The notes beneath the pieces are model-generated. The model was given only the letters and a program-made list of their open reading frames with translations, had not been told where the DNA came from and did no database searches. The position numbers and the translations under genes were made by a program. From Variovorax atrisoli 110B (GTDB lineage: Bacteria > Pseudomonadota > Gammaproteobacteria > Burkholderiales > Burkholderiaceae_C), in NCBI RefSeq assembly GCF_000382045.1, contig NZ_KB907469.1, positions 23,630-87,629 on the forward strand: a stretch of DNA of 64,000 nt, read 5' to 3'. Below, piece after piece: positions 1 to 9,366 of the stretch (the first letter of the stretch is position 1; every line of letters starts with the position of its first letter).

Positions 1-1
1 C

Positions 2-2632
2 GACGGCGCCGATTCGCACACCGACCTGCCCAGCGGCCCGGTGAGGGTGCCTTATCACGCGGGCGTGCTCGCCGCGCAGATCCTCGAGCAGGACTTCATC
101 GACAGCTGGAGCCATTCGGAGGACATCGCATCGGGCAACTTCGCGGCCGACGACTACGACTTCAGGAAGCCCAACGCCGAGATCGACACCGTACGCCAGC
201 AGCCGGCCGGCCACAGCCGCGACAGCTTCGAGATCTACGACTGGCCCGGCGGCTACACCGAGCTGGCCGACGGCGAGAACTACGCACGCCTGCGGCTGGA
301 GCAGCTCGCAGGGCGCCGCGAACTGGTGAGCGCCGAGGGCAACCTGCGCCACATGGCGCCCGGCTACCTGTTCGAGCTGGCGCGCCACCCCAACGCGCAG
401 GAGAACCGCCGCTACCTGATCGAGGCCGTGACCTACGACTTCCAGGAGAACGCGCTGCGCGTGGTCGGCGCGGCGGACGCGGCCTACAGCGAGTCGACCA
501 GCAGCACCAGCTATCGCCAGAGCTTCGAGGTGCTGCCCGACAGCGCGCCGTACCGCCCCGCACGCGTCACGCCGAAGCCGCGCACCACCGGGCCGCAGAC
601 CGCGGTGGTGGTCGGCCCTGCGGGCGAGGAGATCCACACCGACCAGTACGGCCGCATCAAGGTGCAGTTCCACTGGGACCGCTACGGCAAGCGCGACGAG
701 AACTCCTCGTGCTGGATCCGCGTCTCGCAGACCTGGGCTGGCAGCAACTACGGCGCGATGCACATCCCGCGCATCGGCCAGGAGGTGATCGTCGATTTCC
801 TCAACGGCGACCCCGACCATCCGATCGTCACAGGCTGCGTCTACAACGCCGCGCAGATGCCGCCGTGGGAGCTGCCGCGCCACAAGACCCAGACCGGCTT
901 CCAGACCCACTGGAGCAAGGGCGGCGGCGGCAAGCACATGCTGCGCTTCGAGGACAGCCGCGGCACCGAGCACATCGAGCTGTCGACCGACCACGGCAAC
1001 ACCCACCTGCACATGGGCTACCTGATGAACCAGGGCTCCGGCGTGCAGCGCAGCTACGGCTTCGAGCTGCGCACCAACGAGTGGGGCTCCATCCGCGCCG
1101 ACAAGGGCCTGCTGCTGACCACCTACACGCAGGACTTCGCGCAGAAGACCTCGCGCGACAACCCCGACGGCCACGAGCAGATGGGCGCCACACTCGCGCA
1201 GAGCAACGCGCTCATGCAGGCGGCTGGGCAGGCCGTGGCCGCGACCAAATCGCTCGTGAGCGCGATGGCCCAGGGCAAGAACCAGACGCTCTCGGGGCTG
1301 GTGCAGGGCGTGCAGTCGCTCGGCGGCATGTCGCAGGCTGTCGCGGCGCTGGCGGCCGGCGGATCGCCCGAGGCCGGCGTCTCGGACGATCCCGACCCGG
1401 CCATGGCCGACGCGCAGCAGATGCTCGACCTCTCGCGCAAGATCGACAAGCCCGTGGTCTCCATCGTCAGCCCCGAGGGCCAGACGATGATCAGCCCCCG
1501 GCCCATCGTGGTGAGTTCGGGGCAGAGCGTGTCGATGCGCTCCGTCTCGGCGCTGACCATGACCACCGGCGCCCAGCTCACGCAGCTCGCCGCCAAGGGC
1601 ATGCTCACGCAGGTGAGCGAGGGCGGGCAGATCAACGTGGTGTCCGACGGCGACATCGTCTCGCATGCGGGCGCTGGTGCGATCAACCTGGTGTCGAAGA
1701 CCGACGTCTCCGTCACCTCCACCGCGGCCAACGCGAACCTCACCGGGCAGAAGTCGGTGGTGATCCAGGCGGCGGAGCAGGACGTGTTCGTCACCGCCAA
1801 GACCAGCATCTCGCTGATCTGCGGCAAGTCGTCGATCGTCCTGCTGGCGGACGGCACGGTGCAGATCAACGGCGTGAAGGGACTGGTCAACTTCACGGAC
1901 AACCTTGACCAGCGGGGCGGGAAGATCTTCCTGAACTGCGATGCGCCGATCGGCAGCCAGGCCGAAGAAGCCGTGGCGGAGGAGGACGTGCCAGTGGCGC
2001 CCGCGGCCGCTGCCACGTCTGCGCAAGCCTCGGAGCATGCCCTGCCCGCGGCGTCGCCGCCGGGCTATGTGACCACCGGCCTCGGCAAGGGCGTCGATGC
2101 GATTGCAGCGCGGTCACCCACGTTGCAGCGGCAGCTCAAGTTCCTGCAGGGCGACAAGTGGTCCATCAGCTACGGGCCTGCGGGCGGGGGCACCTATGCC
2201 AATACCAATTCGGGCTTCAAGAAGATCGTGATCGACGGTGCCTATCAGAAAGACCCGTACAAGACCGCCGCGTCGCTGTCGCATGAGGTCGGGCACGCGA
2301 TGTATTCGTACAGCTTCAAGCCCGATATTTCGTCGAAGGCCGCGTACGTCAACGGCATGCTCGGTTCCGAGGGTGAGGCTGCGCTGAACCAGATCCAGGT
2401 GCGGCGCGAGGTCTGGCGCGCGGCCAAGGTCGACATCCTCAAGGGGGCCAACCCCGCAAATGTGGAAGCCTTCAACGATGCCTACAACATCTGGGCGAAG
2501 GGGGGCACCCGCGAGGCTGCGAGGGCCGCGGCCGGCAAGTACTACGGCACGCTCACCACATCGACCACCGGCGAGCAGTACACGCAGTACTACGGCAACG
2601 GCTATGACAAGAAATATGCCGGCAAGCACTGA
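2..2632 (+). CDS. vgrG: VgrG spike with C-terminal metallopeptidase-like domain (5' partial)
   Basis: This is the T6SS spike protein; the open frame runs in from the left edge, so the N-terminus is missing. Visible in order are the phage-tail-like VgrG part, the OB-fold/needle segment (DQYGRIKVQFHWDRYGKRDE followed by SSCWIRV), a DUF2345-type beta-helical region and an Ala/Pro-rich linker near nt 1970-2060. The C-terminal domain of about 190 residues contains HEVGH at nt 2282-2296, the HExxH zinc-protease signature, with a downstream EGEA (near nt 2370) that could supply a third ligand. This makes it an 'evolved' VgrG carrying an effector domain. The small gene 3 nt downstream is the natural immunity candidate. 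The VgrG call is secure. Peptidase activity is inferred from the motif alone, and the substrate is unknown. Confidence 0.9.
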   Translation, partial: DGADSHTDLPSGPVRVPYHAGVLAAQILEQDFIDSWSHSEDIASGNFAADDYDFRKPNAEIDTVRQQPAGHSRDSFEIYDWPGGYTELADGENYARLRLEQLAGRRELVSAEGNLRHMAPGYLFELARHPNAQENRRYLIEAVTYDFQENALRVVGAADAAYSESTSSTSYRQSFEVLPDSAPYRPARVTPKPRTTGPQTAVVVGPAGEEIHTDQYGRIKVQFHWDRYGKRDENSSCWIRVSQTWAGSNYGAMHIPRIGQEVIVDFLNGDPDHPIVTGCVYNAAQMPPWELPRHKTQTGFQTHWSKGGGGKHMLRFEDSRGTEHIELSTDHGNTHLHMGYLMNQGSGVQRSYGFELRTNEWGSIRADKGLLLTTYTQDFAQKTSRDNPDGHEQMGATLAQSNALMQAAGQAVAATKSLVSAMAQGKNQTLSGLVQGVQSLGGMSQAVAALAAGGSPEAGVSDDPDPAMADAQQMLDLSRKIDKPVVSIVSPEGQTMISPRPIVVSSGQSVSMRSVSALTMTTGAQLTQLAAKGMLTQVSEGGQINVVSDGDIVSHAGAGAINLVSKTDVSVTSTAANANLTGQKSVVIQAAEQDVFVTAKTSISLICGKSSIVLLADGTVQINGVKGLVNFTDNLDQRGGKIFLNCDAPIGSQAEEAVAEEDVPVAPAAAATSAQASEHALPAASPPGYVTTGLGKGVDAIAARSPTLQRQLKFLQGDKWSISYGPAGGGTYANTNSGFKKIVIDGAYQKDPYKTAASLSHEVGHAMYSYSFKPDISSKAAYVNGMLGSEGEAALNQIQVRREVWRAAKVDILKGANPANVEAFNDAYNIWAKGGTREAARAAAGKYYGTLTTSTTGEQYTQYYGNGYDKKYAGKH

Positions 2633-2635
2633 ACC

Positions 2636-3082
2636 ATGAATCCACAAGCTACGACGACCCTCACGCTCTGGCAGACCATCGATACGCTGGCTGCGCAGTT
2701 GCCGTTCTCCACGCAGAACGTGGGCCGCACGTTGTCGACCACCCTCAGCGACACGCTTGCCGCTGGCGGCAACGCATTCCAGTTCTTCGAGGGCTCGCCC
2801 GTGCGCCTTGCGGACGGCACCGAGCTGGCGCGCATCGACCTTCGCATCAAGCGCGAAGACGCAAGCAAGGGGTTTCTGGTGCTGGAGCTGAAGGGGCGCT
2901 GCGTGCCGCTGGGCGAAGTGCGCCAGCACTACGCCGCGCTCGAGATCACCGACGTGCCGCGCGGCCGTTCGCTCGACGAGGCGACCACTTTCACGGCAAC
3001 GCCCGACTGGGGCCGGCTGTCTTTCGGCTTCACCGAGCGCAACCCGGACTGCCTGGCTTTCGTGGCCTTCGATCCCGCATAG
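2636..3082 (+). CDS. Probable immunity protein for the VgrG metallopeptidase domain
   Basis: A 148-residue protein of no family I recognise. It has no signal peptide or membrane segment, so it is probably cytoplasmic. It starts 3 nt after the vgrG stop codon, so the two genes are very likely translated from one message. A small gene directly after a specialised VgrG is the usual position of the cognate immunity gene, and that position is the only basis for the role. The sequence is a mixed alpha/beta type with no obvious catalytic motif. It could instead be an adaptor or chaperone. Confidence 0.6.
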   Translation: MNPQATTTLTLWQTIDTLAAQLPFSTQNVGRTLSTTLSDTLAAGGNAFQFFEGSPVRLADGTELARIDLRIKREDASKGFLVLELKGRCVPLGEVRQHYAALEITDVPRGRSLDEATTFTATPDWGRLSFGFTERNPDCLAFVAFDPA

Positions 3083-3117
3083 AACACCCGCATGGAACAC
3101 TGCAAGAAAGCAGCCCG

Positions 3118-3561
3118 ATGAAGTACCACGTTCAGGAAGGCCAGTTCGACATCCCCGAAGACGGCCGCATCGACCGCTCGATGAACGTCCTCGCGATGCC
3201 CGACGGCTCCGGCACCACGCTCATCGTGAGCCGCGACGCGTTGCGAACGCAGGAAACCCTGGCGCAGTTCGTCACGCGGCAGATGAACGACCTGACGCGC
3301 CAGGTGAGCCAGCTCAAGGAGGTGTCGCGCACCGACATCGCCGTGGGCCCGGCCATCGCGAGCCTGCATGCCATCGAGCTCGTGACCCAGTTCAAGCAGA
3401 ACGGCCAGGCATTGCACCAGCGCCAGGCCGTGTTCCTGCTGCCGCAGGACCCGGGCGGCAGGAGCGTGCTGATCCTCACGGCCAGCAGCCCCGTGCCTTT
3501 CGATGCCGAGGCGATCGCGCTGTGGCGGCGCATGCTCGAGAGTTTCCAGCCGAGGGCCTGA
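3118..3561 (+). CDS. EagR-type (DcrB/DUF1795-like) Rhs effector chaperone
   Basis: A 147-residue cytoplasmic protein resembling the DcrB/DUF1795 fold family. It begins with an MKYHVQEGQFDIP-like strand, has an internal SRDALRTQETLAQFV helix region and ends in a short helix with WRRMLESF. In the T6SS literature this family is called EagR: it binds the N-terminal transmembrane helices of prePAAR-Rhs effectors and keeps them soluble until loading on VgrG. The gene ends 6 nt before such an effector, which fits exactly. The family call rests on sequence pattern and context, not on an alignment. Confidence 0.8.
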   Translation: MKYHVQEGQFDIPEDGRIDRSMNVLAMPDGSGTTLIVSRDALRTQETLAQFVTRQMNDLTRQVSQLKEVSRTDIAVGPAIASLHAIELVTQFKQNGQALHQRQAVFLLPQDPGGRSVLILTASSPVPFDAEAIALWRRMLESFQPRA

Positions 3562-3567
3562 GGCGCC

Positions 3568-6500
3568 ATGGACGGCAAACCGGCTGCCCGGCTGCATGAC
3601 CCCATCGCCCACACCAACGCGCATGCGCGCTTCTGGGCCAAGTTCGCGGGCGGATTGATCGGCGGCATCGCCGTGGGCTTCGCAGTGGGCGTGGCGGCGG
3701 CTGCGGTGGTCGGCACCGGCGGCCTCGCTGGGCCGCTGGTGGCGGGCGCGGTGGTCGTGGGCGCGCGCATGGCCGGCGGCTACGTCGGTGCGAGCCTGGG
3801 CGAGTCGATCGCCGATGCGCTGGTGCCCGAGACGCTCACGGTCACCGGGATGATCACCAGCGGATCGTCGGACGTGTTCATCGGCGGCAAGGCCCTGGGC
3901 GCGGCCCGGGCCTCGCCCGATGCTCCCATGGACACGGTGAGTTGCAAGAACGACTCGCCGCAGATTCTTCTTGCCGAGGGCGCGGAGACCGTGTTCATCA
4001 ACATGGGCGTGGCCTCGCGCAAGGACGACCACACCGAGTGCGGCGCCAAGGTGAGCGACGGGGCGCCCACGGTCTTCATCGGCGGCCCGACAGCGCGCGT
4101 GCGCGATGTGGCCGACGAGGTGCCGCTCATCTCCAAGGTGCTGGTGACCATCTTCAACGTGGTCATGATCTACCGCGGCCTGCGCTGCCTGCCCAAGCTG
4201 GCGCGGCAGGGCAAGAACGCGCTGCCTTGCCTGATCGAAGGGGCGGTGGGGCTTGGCATGGGCATCCACGGCATGGTCAGCTCCTTCGGCAATCCGGTGC
4301 ACGCGGCCACCGGCGGCAAGTTCCTGGGCGGCGAGAGCGAGCTCGACTTCAGCCTGCCGGGGCCGCTGCCCATTGCATGGCAGCGCTTCTACAGCAGTCA
4401 CGACCTGCGCCGCGACGGCCCGCTGGGGCAGGGCTGGAACCTGCCCTATTCGATGGAACTGCGGCTGGGCAGCGACGACGAAGGCCTGCCTGTCGTCACG
4501 CTCATCGACGAGCAGGGCCGGCCGATGGTGCTGCCCGACATCGAGCCCGGCACGCGCCAGTACAGCCTGCGCGACGGGCTCGACCTGTGCCGCACCGAAG
4601 GCGGCCACTACTTCATCCACGTGCCGGGCGGGCTTTTCTTCCTGTTCGAGCCGCCGGCTGAAGGCGCGGCGCGCGCGCAGACGCTGAAGCTCGCGCGGCT
4701 CGAAGACCGCAACGGCAACTTCATCGACCTGCGCCACGACGCACAGGGCCGGCTGACAGAGCTGACCGACAGCACCGGGCGCCTGCTGGCGCTCGACTAC
4801 CCGGGCGACAGCCGCCGTCTGGCGGCAGTGCGCCTGGCCGCCGGCGCACCGGGCGAGCTGCCCGGCCTGCTGGTGGCATACAGGCACGACGCCGAAGGCC
4901 GCCTGATCGACGTGACCGACCGCAACGGCGCGGTGGTGCGCCGCTTCGGCTACGAGGCCCAAGGCCTCATGAGCTTCCATGCCGACGCGGCGGGGCTGGA
5001 GTGCCATTACGAGTGGCGCGGCGAGGTTGGCGACGCGCACGTGGTCCGCCACTGGACCAACGACGGCGAGAGCTACACCGTGCGCCGCATGCCGCCTGCT
5101 GCGGACGACGAATTGGCCCTTGGCGAGACACTGGTCGTCGACCAGCTCGGCCGCGAATTCGCCTGGCACTGGAATGCCGACCGTCAGGTCACCGACTACA
5201 TCGACGCGGCGGGCCGCCAGTGGCATGCGGAGTACAACGAGCTGCGCCAGCTCGTCGCCATCACCGAGCCCGGCGGCGCCACCACGCGCTGCAGCTACGA
5301 TCCCATGGGCTTCATGAGCAGCCGCACCGATGCGCTGGGCCGCACGCAAAGCACCGGCTGGACCGAGTTCGGCGAGCCCTGGCGCCAGACCCTGGCGGAC
5401 GGCAGCACCTGGACCTACGCCTACAGCGACCAGGGCAATCTGGTGCGCGAGACCGACCCGCTTGGCTGCACCACCGAGTACGCCTACGACAGGCGCGGCC
5501 TGCCCATCGTCGTCACCGACGCCAAGGGCGGCACCAACCGCATGGCCTGGAACGAATGCGCGCAGCTGGTTTCGCTGACCGACTGCTCCGGCAAGACCAC
5601 GCGCTATACCTACGACGGCTGGGGCCACCTGCAGACCGTGACCGATGCCATGGGCCAGCGCACGCGGCTGACGCACGACGCCATGGGGCGGCTGCTGTCG
5701 GTGTCGCAGCCCGACCTGAGCCACCAGTCGTTCCGCCGCGATGCGGCCGGCCGCATCGTCGTCGCCACCGATGCGCTGAGCCGCAGCACGCAATTCGCAC
5801 TCGGCCTGCGCGGCCAGCCACTGGTGCGGCAGGACGCCGAGGGACGCCGCATCGCGTGGCACTACGACAGCGCCCAGCGCCTGCAGGCGCTCGTCAACGA
5901 GAACGGCCTGCACTTCGAGTTCGTGCGAGACGCCGCCGACCGCGTGGTGGAAGAGCGGCGGGTGGGCGGCACGCGCGTGCAGGTGGAATACGACGCCAAC
6001 GGCTGGCCGGTGTGCATCACCCATGTGCCGGGCATTGGCGACGACGACCTCGCATTGCAAGATGGCGCCGAGCCGCATCGCCCGGCCGGCCCCCTGCGCA
6101 CCGAACTGCTGCGCGACGCCGTGGGCCGCCTCGTCGAGAAACGCACCGGGAGCCACCACTACCGCTACAGCTACGACCAACTGGACCGGCTGACCGAGGC
6201 GATCAAGCTGGAGGCGCCACAACCCGGCAGCGACGGCGAAGCACGCGCACTGCACCGCACCGTGTTTGCCTACGACAAGCTGGGCCGGCTGATCGAAGAG
6301 ACGGCCGTCGACGAACTCACCGGCGAAACCCACACCCTGCGCCACACGCACGACGAACTCGGCAACCGCACGCAGACCGTGCTGCCCACCATCGCGTCGC
6401 AGCCGGGCGTGCAGCGTGCGTTGAACTACCTGTACTACGGTTCCGGCCACCTGCATCAGGTCAACTTGTCGCAGCAGCACGGCGATGCACCCGAGGTGCA

Positions 6501-7992
6501 CCAGCTCATCAGCGACATCGAGCGCGACGACCTGCACCGCGAAGTGGCGCGCAGCCAGGGTGCGCTGCACACCCGATTCGCGCTGGACCCACTGGGCCGG
6601 CGGGCCGCGTCGTGGTGTCGCCCCGGCGGACTGGATTCGGCATTCACTACGCAAGACCCGAGCTGGCGCCAGGCCATTGACGCCACGGGCACCCCCGGGG
6701 CCCGCCTGCTCGACGGTCTGATGAAGGAATACAGCTACGACCCCGTGGGTGAGCTGCGGCAGAGCCGGCATTCGCTGCAGGGCACGACGGGGCACAGATA
6801 CGACGCCACCGGCCGCATCGAAGAGAGCGTGCGCAGCGCGGCCAACAGCGAACGCTTTGCCTACGACCCAGCAGGCAACCTGCTCGACGCATCAACCGCG
6901 CCCGGCTACGTGCGCGACAACCTCGTGCGCGTGTTCGAGGACAAGCGCTACAGCTACGACGGCCACGGCCGGCTGGTGCGCAAGCTGTCGGGCAGGCACA
7001 CCGACCAGCGCTTCGAATGGGACGACGAAAGCCGCCTCGTGGCTGTGCACACCACGCGGCGGCCGGGCACGCCCGAAGCCACCACGCAGGTCACGCGCTT
7101 CGACTACGACGCGATCGGGCGGCGCGTGGCCAAGCACGATGCGTTCGGCAGTACGCGGTTTGTCTGGGAGGGGATGCGGCTGATCGAGGAGCGGCGCGGC
7201 TCGCAAGTGACGAGCCACGTTTACGAGCCTGGCAGTTACATGCCGCTGGCGCGGCTCGATGCCGCCGCTGGCGAGGCTGGTGCCGCTGCACCTGCGAACA
7301 TCTTCCACCTTCACACGGATCAGGCCGGCCTGCCTGAGGAACTGACGGATCAGGCCGGCCGGATATGCTGGCGAGCGAGCTATCGCACGTGGGGCGGTGC
7401 TGTGACCGAGCAGTGGGAGTCCACTTTGCTCGACGGCCGCGCCGCCTCCCCTGCGAACAAGGCACTGCCAAGAATCGAGCAGAACATGCGATTCCAGGGC
7501 CAGTACCTGGACCGCGACATCGGCCTGCACTACAACACCTTCCGTTTCTATGACCCCGACATTGGCCGCTTCATCAGCCCGGACCCCATCGGCCTTGCTG
7601 GCGGGAACAATCTGCAGAGCTATGCGCCCAATCCTGTGTCGTGGATCGACCCGTGGGGCTGGGCGCCCAAGGCACCTTTGTCACTGCCCGATGGCTACAG
7701 GGCAAGAATCGACCGATTCAACACGAGTACTGGTTCGTCTTTCGAGATACACGTGTACAAACCCAACGGGACCGAAGCTGGCATCTACGGGCCAGACGGC
7801 TTCTTCAACAAGCACGGTACTGTCGGCGCCGAAGTGAAGGTCACGCCGAAGGTATCCAACGTGCTGAACGGCATCGCCGTCGATGAATTGAGAAAAATAG
7901 GAAAACTGCCTGCTCTGGGAACACCCAACAGCCGCGTAGCGGCCAGAGAGTATTCGGAGCGCGTGCGCAAGAGCGGGCTTTCAGGATGTTGA
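3568..7992 (+). CDS. prePAAR-PAAR-Rhs T6SS effector with unassigned C-terminal toxin
   Basis: A 1474-residue polymorphic toxin. The N-terminus carries the prePAAR motif (AARLHDP, residues 6-12), then hydrophobic Gly/Ala-rich helices (about 25-70), a PAAR domain (about 80-185) and another hydrophobic stretch (about 190-230). From about residue 245 to 1350 there are many YD-type Rhs repeats (for example YDALGR/YDPMGF-like units) that form the cage. The cage ends with DPIGLAGGNN (1339 onward) and DPWG (about 1361), the usual core boundary. The last 110 or so residues are the variable toxin, which I cannot assign to a family. This 3' end and the next gene have visibly lower GC than the core, as expected for exchanged toxin/immunity cassettes. 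EagR lies upstream and small genes follow. Confidence 0.93.
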   Translation: MDGKPAARLHDPIAHTNAHARFWAKFAGGLIGGIAVGFAVGVAAAAVVGTGGLAGPLVAGAVVVGARMAGGYVGASLGESIADALVPETLTVTGMITSGSSDVFIGGKALGAARASPDAPMDTVSCKNDSPQILLAEGAETVFINMGVASRKDDHTECGAKVSDGAPTVFIGGPTARVRDVADEVPLISKVLVTIFNVVMIYRGLRCLPKLARQGKNALPCLIEGAVGLGMGIHGMVSSFGNPVHAATGGKFLGGESELDFSLPGPLPIAWQRFYSSHDLRRDGPLGQGWNLPYSMELRLGSDDEGLPVVTLIDEQGRPMVLPDIEPGTRQYSLRDGLDLCRTEGGHYFIHVPGGLFFLFEPPAEGAARAQTLKLARLEDRNGNFIDLRHDAQGRLTELTDSTGRLLALDYPGDSRRLAAVRLAAGAPGELPGLLVAYRHDAEGRLIDVTDRNGAVVRRFGYEAQGLMSFHADAAGLECHYEWRGEVGDAHVVRHWTNDGESYTVRRMPPAADDELALGETLVVDQLGREFAWHWNADRQVTDYIDAAGRQWHAEYNELRQLVAITEPGGATTRCSYDPMGFMSSRTDALGRTQSTGWTEFGEPWRQTLADGSTWTYAYSDQGNLVRETDPLGCTTEYAYDRRGLPIVVTDAKGGTNRMAWNECAQLVSLTDCSGKTTRYTYDGWGHLQTVTDAMGQRTRLTHDAMGRLLSVSQPDLSHQSFRRDAAGRIVVATDALSRSTQFALGLRGQPLVRQDAEGRRIAWHYDSAQRLQALVNENGLHFEFVRDAADRVVEERRVGGTRVQVEYDANGWPVCITHVPGIGDDDLALQDGAEPHRPAGPLRTELLRDAVGRLVEKRTGSHHYRYSYDQLDRLTEAIKLEAPQPGSDGEARALHRTVFAYDKLGRLIEETAVDELTGETHTLRHTHDELGNRTQTVLPTIASQPGVQRALNYLYYGSGHLHQVNLSQQHGDAPEVHQLISDIERDDLHREVARSQGALHTRFALDPLGRRAASWCRPGGLDSAFTTQDPSWRQAIDATGTPGARLLDGLMKEYSYDPVGELRQSRHSLQGTTGHRYDATGRIEESVRSAANSERFAYDPAGNLLDASTAPGYVRDNLVRVFEDKRYSYDGHGRLVRKLSGRHTDQRFEWDDESRLVAVHTTRRPGTPEATTQVTRFDYDAIGRRVAKHDAFGSTRFVWEGMRLIEERRGSQVTSHVYEPGSYMPLARLDAAAGEAGAAAPANIFHLHTDQAGLPEELTDQAGRICWRASYRTWGGAVTEQWESTLLDGRAASPANKALPRIEQNMRFQGQYLDRDIGLHYNTFRFYDPDIGRFISPDPIGLAGGNNLQSYAPNPVSWIDPWGWAPKAPLSLPDGYRARIDRFNTSTGSSFEIHVYKPNGTEAGIYGPDGFFNKHGTVGAEVKVTPKVSNVLNGIAVDELRKIGKLPALGTPNSRVAAREYSERVRKSGLSGC

Positions 7993-8004
7993 TCATCAAG
8001 CACC

Positions 8005-8469
8005 ATGAAAATCATCAAGTTCAGTGAAACGAGCGACGGCTACTCCATGGACAGCTCCGCTTATCCGGCCTATGTACGGCAGGTAAGCAGTCTGGTGCCG
8101 ACGGACGCTCTCGAATTCATGAGTGCAGCATGGCACTATGAGCATCGGGACGAGCGATGCCCGCACGATGCCAGGCTGGAGCAGTTGCTCGTACGAGAGT
8201 TCGAAGACGGCGACTTCCGGGCGAATGACATCGAGATGCAACTGGCCGGAGCGCATGGGAATCGCATCACGCTGCACTATCGCGACGTGCAGTCCTATGC
8301 GGTCGAGAAAACCAAGAGCGATTGGCCCGCTGGCGACAGGTCTCACGGCGATTGGCTCATCGATGAAATGCTGGTGCTCGAGGACGGCTTTCTTAGTCAC
8401 GAGATCGTCTTCACGAACTCGGTAATCAAGGTCAAGCACAAGGATCTCAAGTACGCAGTGGTGCCATGA
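8005..8469 (+). CDS. Candidate immunity protein for the Rhs toxin
   Basis: A 154-residue, soluble, acidic protein starting 12 nt after the Rhs effector stop. I recognise no domain. It has no signal peptide or transmembrane segment, so a cytoplasmic site of action is likely. Its position immediately after the variable toxin tip is where Rhs immunity genes normally lie. Its lower GC matches the toxin end more than the Rhs core, supporting co-transfer of the pair. The next gene overlaps its stop codon by 4 nt, so translation is probably coupled. Confidence 0.65.
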   Translation: MKIIKFSETSDGYSMDSSAYPAYVRQVSSLVPTDALEFMSAAWHYEHRDERCPHDARLEQLLVREFEDGDFRANDIEMQLAGAHGNRITLHYRDVQSYAVEKTKSDWPAGDRSHGDWLIDEMLVLEDGFLSHEIVFTNSVIKVKHKDLKYAVVP

Positions 8470-8804
8470 CCACAACGGCCCTCAGCAAACTGTTGGCGTA
8501 CTGGACGGCGCAGCCGACCGTGATACCGCTGCAGGAAGAGCTGCGCCTGATCCGCGCTATACGCGCGCTGGACATCACCGACATCGCGAAGGATCTGGCG
8601 TCGTTCATCTCGCTCATCGAGATCGTCCAGCGGTCGCATGCGAGCAACGGAATCTTCGAGATGACCGAGGCCGACGAAGTGCACACCGTCGGCTTCTTCC
8701 AGTGGCTCGAGAGCCTGGAAAACAAGCTTGGCGTGCCGTTGGCAACGCACGCCGATGGCCTGGACCTGACCTGCGCCGAACTGGCGAAACGGATGCCCCG
8801 ATAG
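8466..8804 (+). CDS. Hypothetical protein in the Rhs cassette
   Basis: A 112-residue, largely helical soluble protein without a recognised domain. Its ATG overlaps the stop of the preceding gene (ATGA), showing operonic coupling to the candidate immunity gene. It may be a second or orphan immunity protein left by an earlier toxin exchange, which is common downstream of rhs genes; this is inference from position. There is no catalytic motif, signal peptide or membrane helix. Confidence 0.55.
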   Translation: MTTTALSKLLAYWTAQPTVIPLQEELRLIRAIRALDITDIAKDLASFISLIEIVQRSHASNGIFEMTEADEVHTVGFFQWLESLENKLGVPLATHADGLDLTCAELAKRMPR

Positions 8805-8812
8805 AGTGCCGA

Positions 8813-9139
8813 ATGCTGGACCTCTACTTCGTCGAGCCGACCTGCGGCCACTTGCCGAAAGACCCCCGTGGCCTTGAGCATGCGGGCTCTGTTGATATGG
8901 ATGCGCATCGCGCAATCGGAGCCCTCTTGGACAGATGTGCCCAGAAGGGCGTAAACCTCGACTACTTCGACGATTCGCTGCTGCGCGCCGAGCAGGTCGT
9001 GACCATGCTCGAGGTATTCACCGTCAACGCCCCTGAAGCTGGCGCTCAACACGCGCAGATCGCGGCCTTCAAGTCGACGCACGCGATCTTGACCCAAGCG
9101 AAGGCGCAGGGCATGGGGCTCGCGGCGTTCTGCGACTGA
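8813..9139 (+). CDS. Hypothetical small protein at the end of the Rhs cassette
   Basis: A 108-residue protein. The frame opens further upstream, but the ATG at 8813 is preferred because it lies 8 nt after the previous stop, whereas an upstream start would overlap that gene by about 100 nt. The protein appears helical and soluble, and I do not recognise a family. It closes the run of genes after the Rhs effector and may be another immunity-type or remnant gene. Confidence 0.5.
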   Translation: MLDLYFVEPTCGHLPKDPRGLEHAGSVDMDAHRAIGALLDRCAQKGVNLDYFDDSLLRAEQVVTMLEVFTVNAPEAGAQHAQIAAFKSTHAILTQAKAQGMGLAAFCD

Positions 9140-9307
9140 CATTCAACTCCATGAGCGCATGGCGCCTGCACCGCCGTCATTGGTTGCGGACGCCCTTTTT
9201 GAAGCCCACAGACAGTGCGGAGGGCTACGCGGCACTCATCGTCGCATTGAAGGCGTCGCTGTCCGCCGCTCGCAGCAACGGTGCTTGAAAAAAGTTTGTC
9301 CAAGCAG

Positions 9308-9336
9308 TTGACGATTGTGTAAAGACTATTTACAGT
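9308..9336 (+). promoter_or_regulatory. Possible sigma-70 promoter with inverted repeat upstream of the small ORF
   Basis: TTGACG at 9308-9313 and TACAGT at 9331-9336 are separated by 17 nt, a reasonable sigma-70 spacing. The spacer contains the inverted repeat GTAAA-N5-TTTAC (9319-9333), which could be an operator overlapping the -10 element. It lies 30 nt before the start of the small ORF at 9367. The call is by eye only. Confidence 0.35.
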
Positions 9337-9366
9337 CCATCCCACTCAACGCCAACAGGACCCAAC

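Noticed and set aside
2929..6795. A 1288-codon open frame on the minus strand opposite the Rhs gene
   Set aside because: It is antisense to a well-supported Rhs effector. Its product is His/Ala/Val-rich with no domain, the usual result of codon bias in high-GC DNA.
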